Below, piece after piece: positions 6,435 to 7,401 of a stretch of DNA of 7,401 nucleotides. The stretch is from Xanthobacteraceae bacterium (GTDB taxonomy: Bacteria > Pseudomonadota > Alphaproteobacteria > Rhizobiales > Xanthobacteraceae). Below the pieces are notes generated by a model that worked only from the letters and a program-made list of their open reading frames with translations, ran no database searches and had not been told where the DNA came from. A program made the translations under genes and the position numbers. Position 1 is the first letter of the stretch. Each line of letters begins with the position of its first letter. The DNA is taken from NCBI GenBank assembly GCA_030037185.1, contig JASHRR010001130.1, positions 1 through 7,401 of the forward strand. The letters run 5' to 3'.

Positions 6435-7401
6435 TCATGGTAAGCCTGCTGGAAGCGCGTCAAGGAGGGCGTCAACCGGCATGCCCGGGACGAGTTCGTG
6501 GGTCGGATTGTCGATATCGATCTTGATGCGGTAAACGAGCGTAACACGCTCAGCGTGGGTTTCGACGCTCTTCGGCGTGAATTCGGCAGCGGACGAAATG
6601 AAGGAGACGCGGCCCTTGTAGGTCTTGCCCGGGTAGGTGTCCGTCTTCACCGCTGCGGCCTGATCGAGCCGGACCTTGCCGATATCCGTTTGGTTGATTC
6701 AGGCGCGCATCCAGATGTGATCGAGATCAGCGAGCGTCACCACCGGCGTGCCAGGCACCATGATCTCGCCGAGCTCGGCTTGGCGCACGGTGATCACGCC
6801 CTCGAACGGCGCGTTTAGGATCGTATAATCGAGCACGATCTGAGCCAGCTTGAGGGCTTCCTTCGCATTGTGGACATTGGCCTGTGCCAGTTCCACCTGC
6901 CGCTCAGCGGATTTCTCGAGCGCCTGGTCGCGTTCCAGTGCGGCGTTCGACCTTTTGAGGGTTGCGTTCGTCTGGTCGCGCGCCTCAATCGTGCCGGCGC
7001 CTTTCTTCATCAGGTCGTCGGCGCGTGAAAACTCGACTCTGGCCAGTTCGAGGTCGGCCTCGTCGGCTTCGACGGTCTTCTTGGCCGCCGCAAGATTCTG
7101 CTCGGCCGCGCCAAGCTGGCGTCTCTGCACTTCGAGCGCGGCTTCCCCGATCCTGACCTGCTGGCGGTAGTCGGAATCATCGAGGCGCGAAATCAGGGTC
7201 CCGGCCTTAACCCATTGGCCTTCGTTAAACGGCAATTCCACGATGCGCGACTGAACGGTTTTGAAACCGAGCACACTTTGATGAGCCTCGATATTGCCGG
7301 ACACCAGGATGCTGGGGGTCTGCTCTGACGCCTTCAGCCACTGCACCAGCTCCCCGCGATACCACCATGCACCGGCGCAACCGCTGAGCAGAAGGACGGT
7401 G
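6435..7401 (-). pseudogene. HlyD/YbhG-type membrane-fusion protein, interrupted by in-frame TGA, 5' end outside the window
   Basis: Periplasmic adaptor subunit of the exporter. The frame enters at the window edge and ends with TGA 6435-6437. In order it shows an N-terminal hydrophobic stretch with LLLSGC (about 7363-7395), a first lipoyl half (VSGNIEAHQSVLGFKTVQ to GTLISRLDDSDY), a long Ala/Glu/Lys/Arg-rich coiled-coil hairpin (about 6870-7170), the second lipoyl half (LNAPFEGVITVRQAELGEI) and a beta-barrel part with KTDTYPGKTYKGRVSFISS and EFTPKSVETHAERVTLVYRI, typical of this family. The frame is broken by TGA at 6699-6701 between IWMRA and INQTDIGKV, where relatives usually have an aromatic residue. 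The same frame continues, so this is a nonsense change. The truncated product would lose the last 88 residues, including most of the beta-barrel. The LSGC could be a lipobox or part of a plain membrane anchor; the start codon is not visible. Confidence 0.88.

Overview
The window carries one block of genes, all on the minus strand, in GC-rich DNA with alphaproteobacterial (Rhizobiales/Bradyrhizobium-like) character. That assignment rests on protein flavour and base composition only; no rRNA or marker gene is present. Read in the direction of transcription (from position 7401 down to 1) the order is: a periplasmic HlyD/YbhG-type membrane-fusion protein (5' end outside the window), two separate ABC ATPases, two ABC-2 type permeases, a short intergenic stretch of 159 bases, and a P-type ATPase of the proton-pump (P3A) class whose C-terminus lies outside the window.

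The first five genes form a tightly packed operon with start/stop overlaps at 5484-5487 and 4504-4507 and a 2-base gap at 3369-3370. Content and order match the enterobacterial YbhG-YbhF-YbhS-YbhR exporter. In YbhF the two nucleotide-binding domains are fused in one chain; here they are two neighbouring genes. The expected machine is an inner-membrane heterodimer of two permeases, driven by a heterodimer of two ATPases, with a periplasmic adaptor that would link it to an outer-membrane channel. The substrate cannot be read from sequence.

The exporter operon is visibly damaged. The adaptor has an in-frame TGA at 6699-6701. The distal permease has an in-frame TAA at 2844-2846, exactly at a conserved aromatic residue. 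The first ATPase shows signs of a one-base frameshift near 6396-6397 that has cut off its original N-terminus. The second ATPase and first permease look intact, as does the visible part of the P-type ATPase (690 codons without a stop). Either the exporter is decaying, or the read or assembly has errors; the sequence alone cannot decide.

The most interesting intact signal is in the two ATPases. Their departures from consensus (H-loop His to Ala in the first; degenerate signature and D-loop Glu in the second) all fall in the same composite ATP site of the predicted heterodimer. This predicts one catalytic and one degenerate site. I saw no RNA gene, CRISPR array, insertion sequence or convincing rho-independent terminator. 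The whole window is coding or remnant coding apart from 2073-2231.
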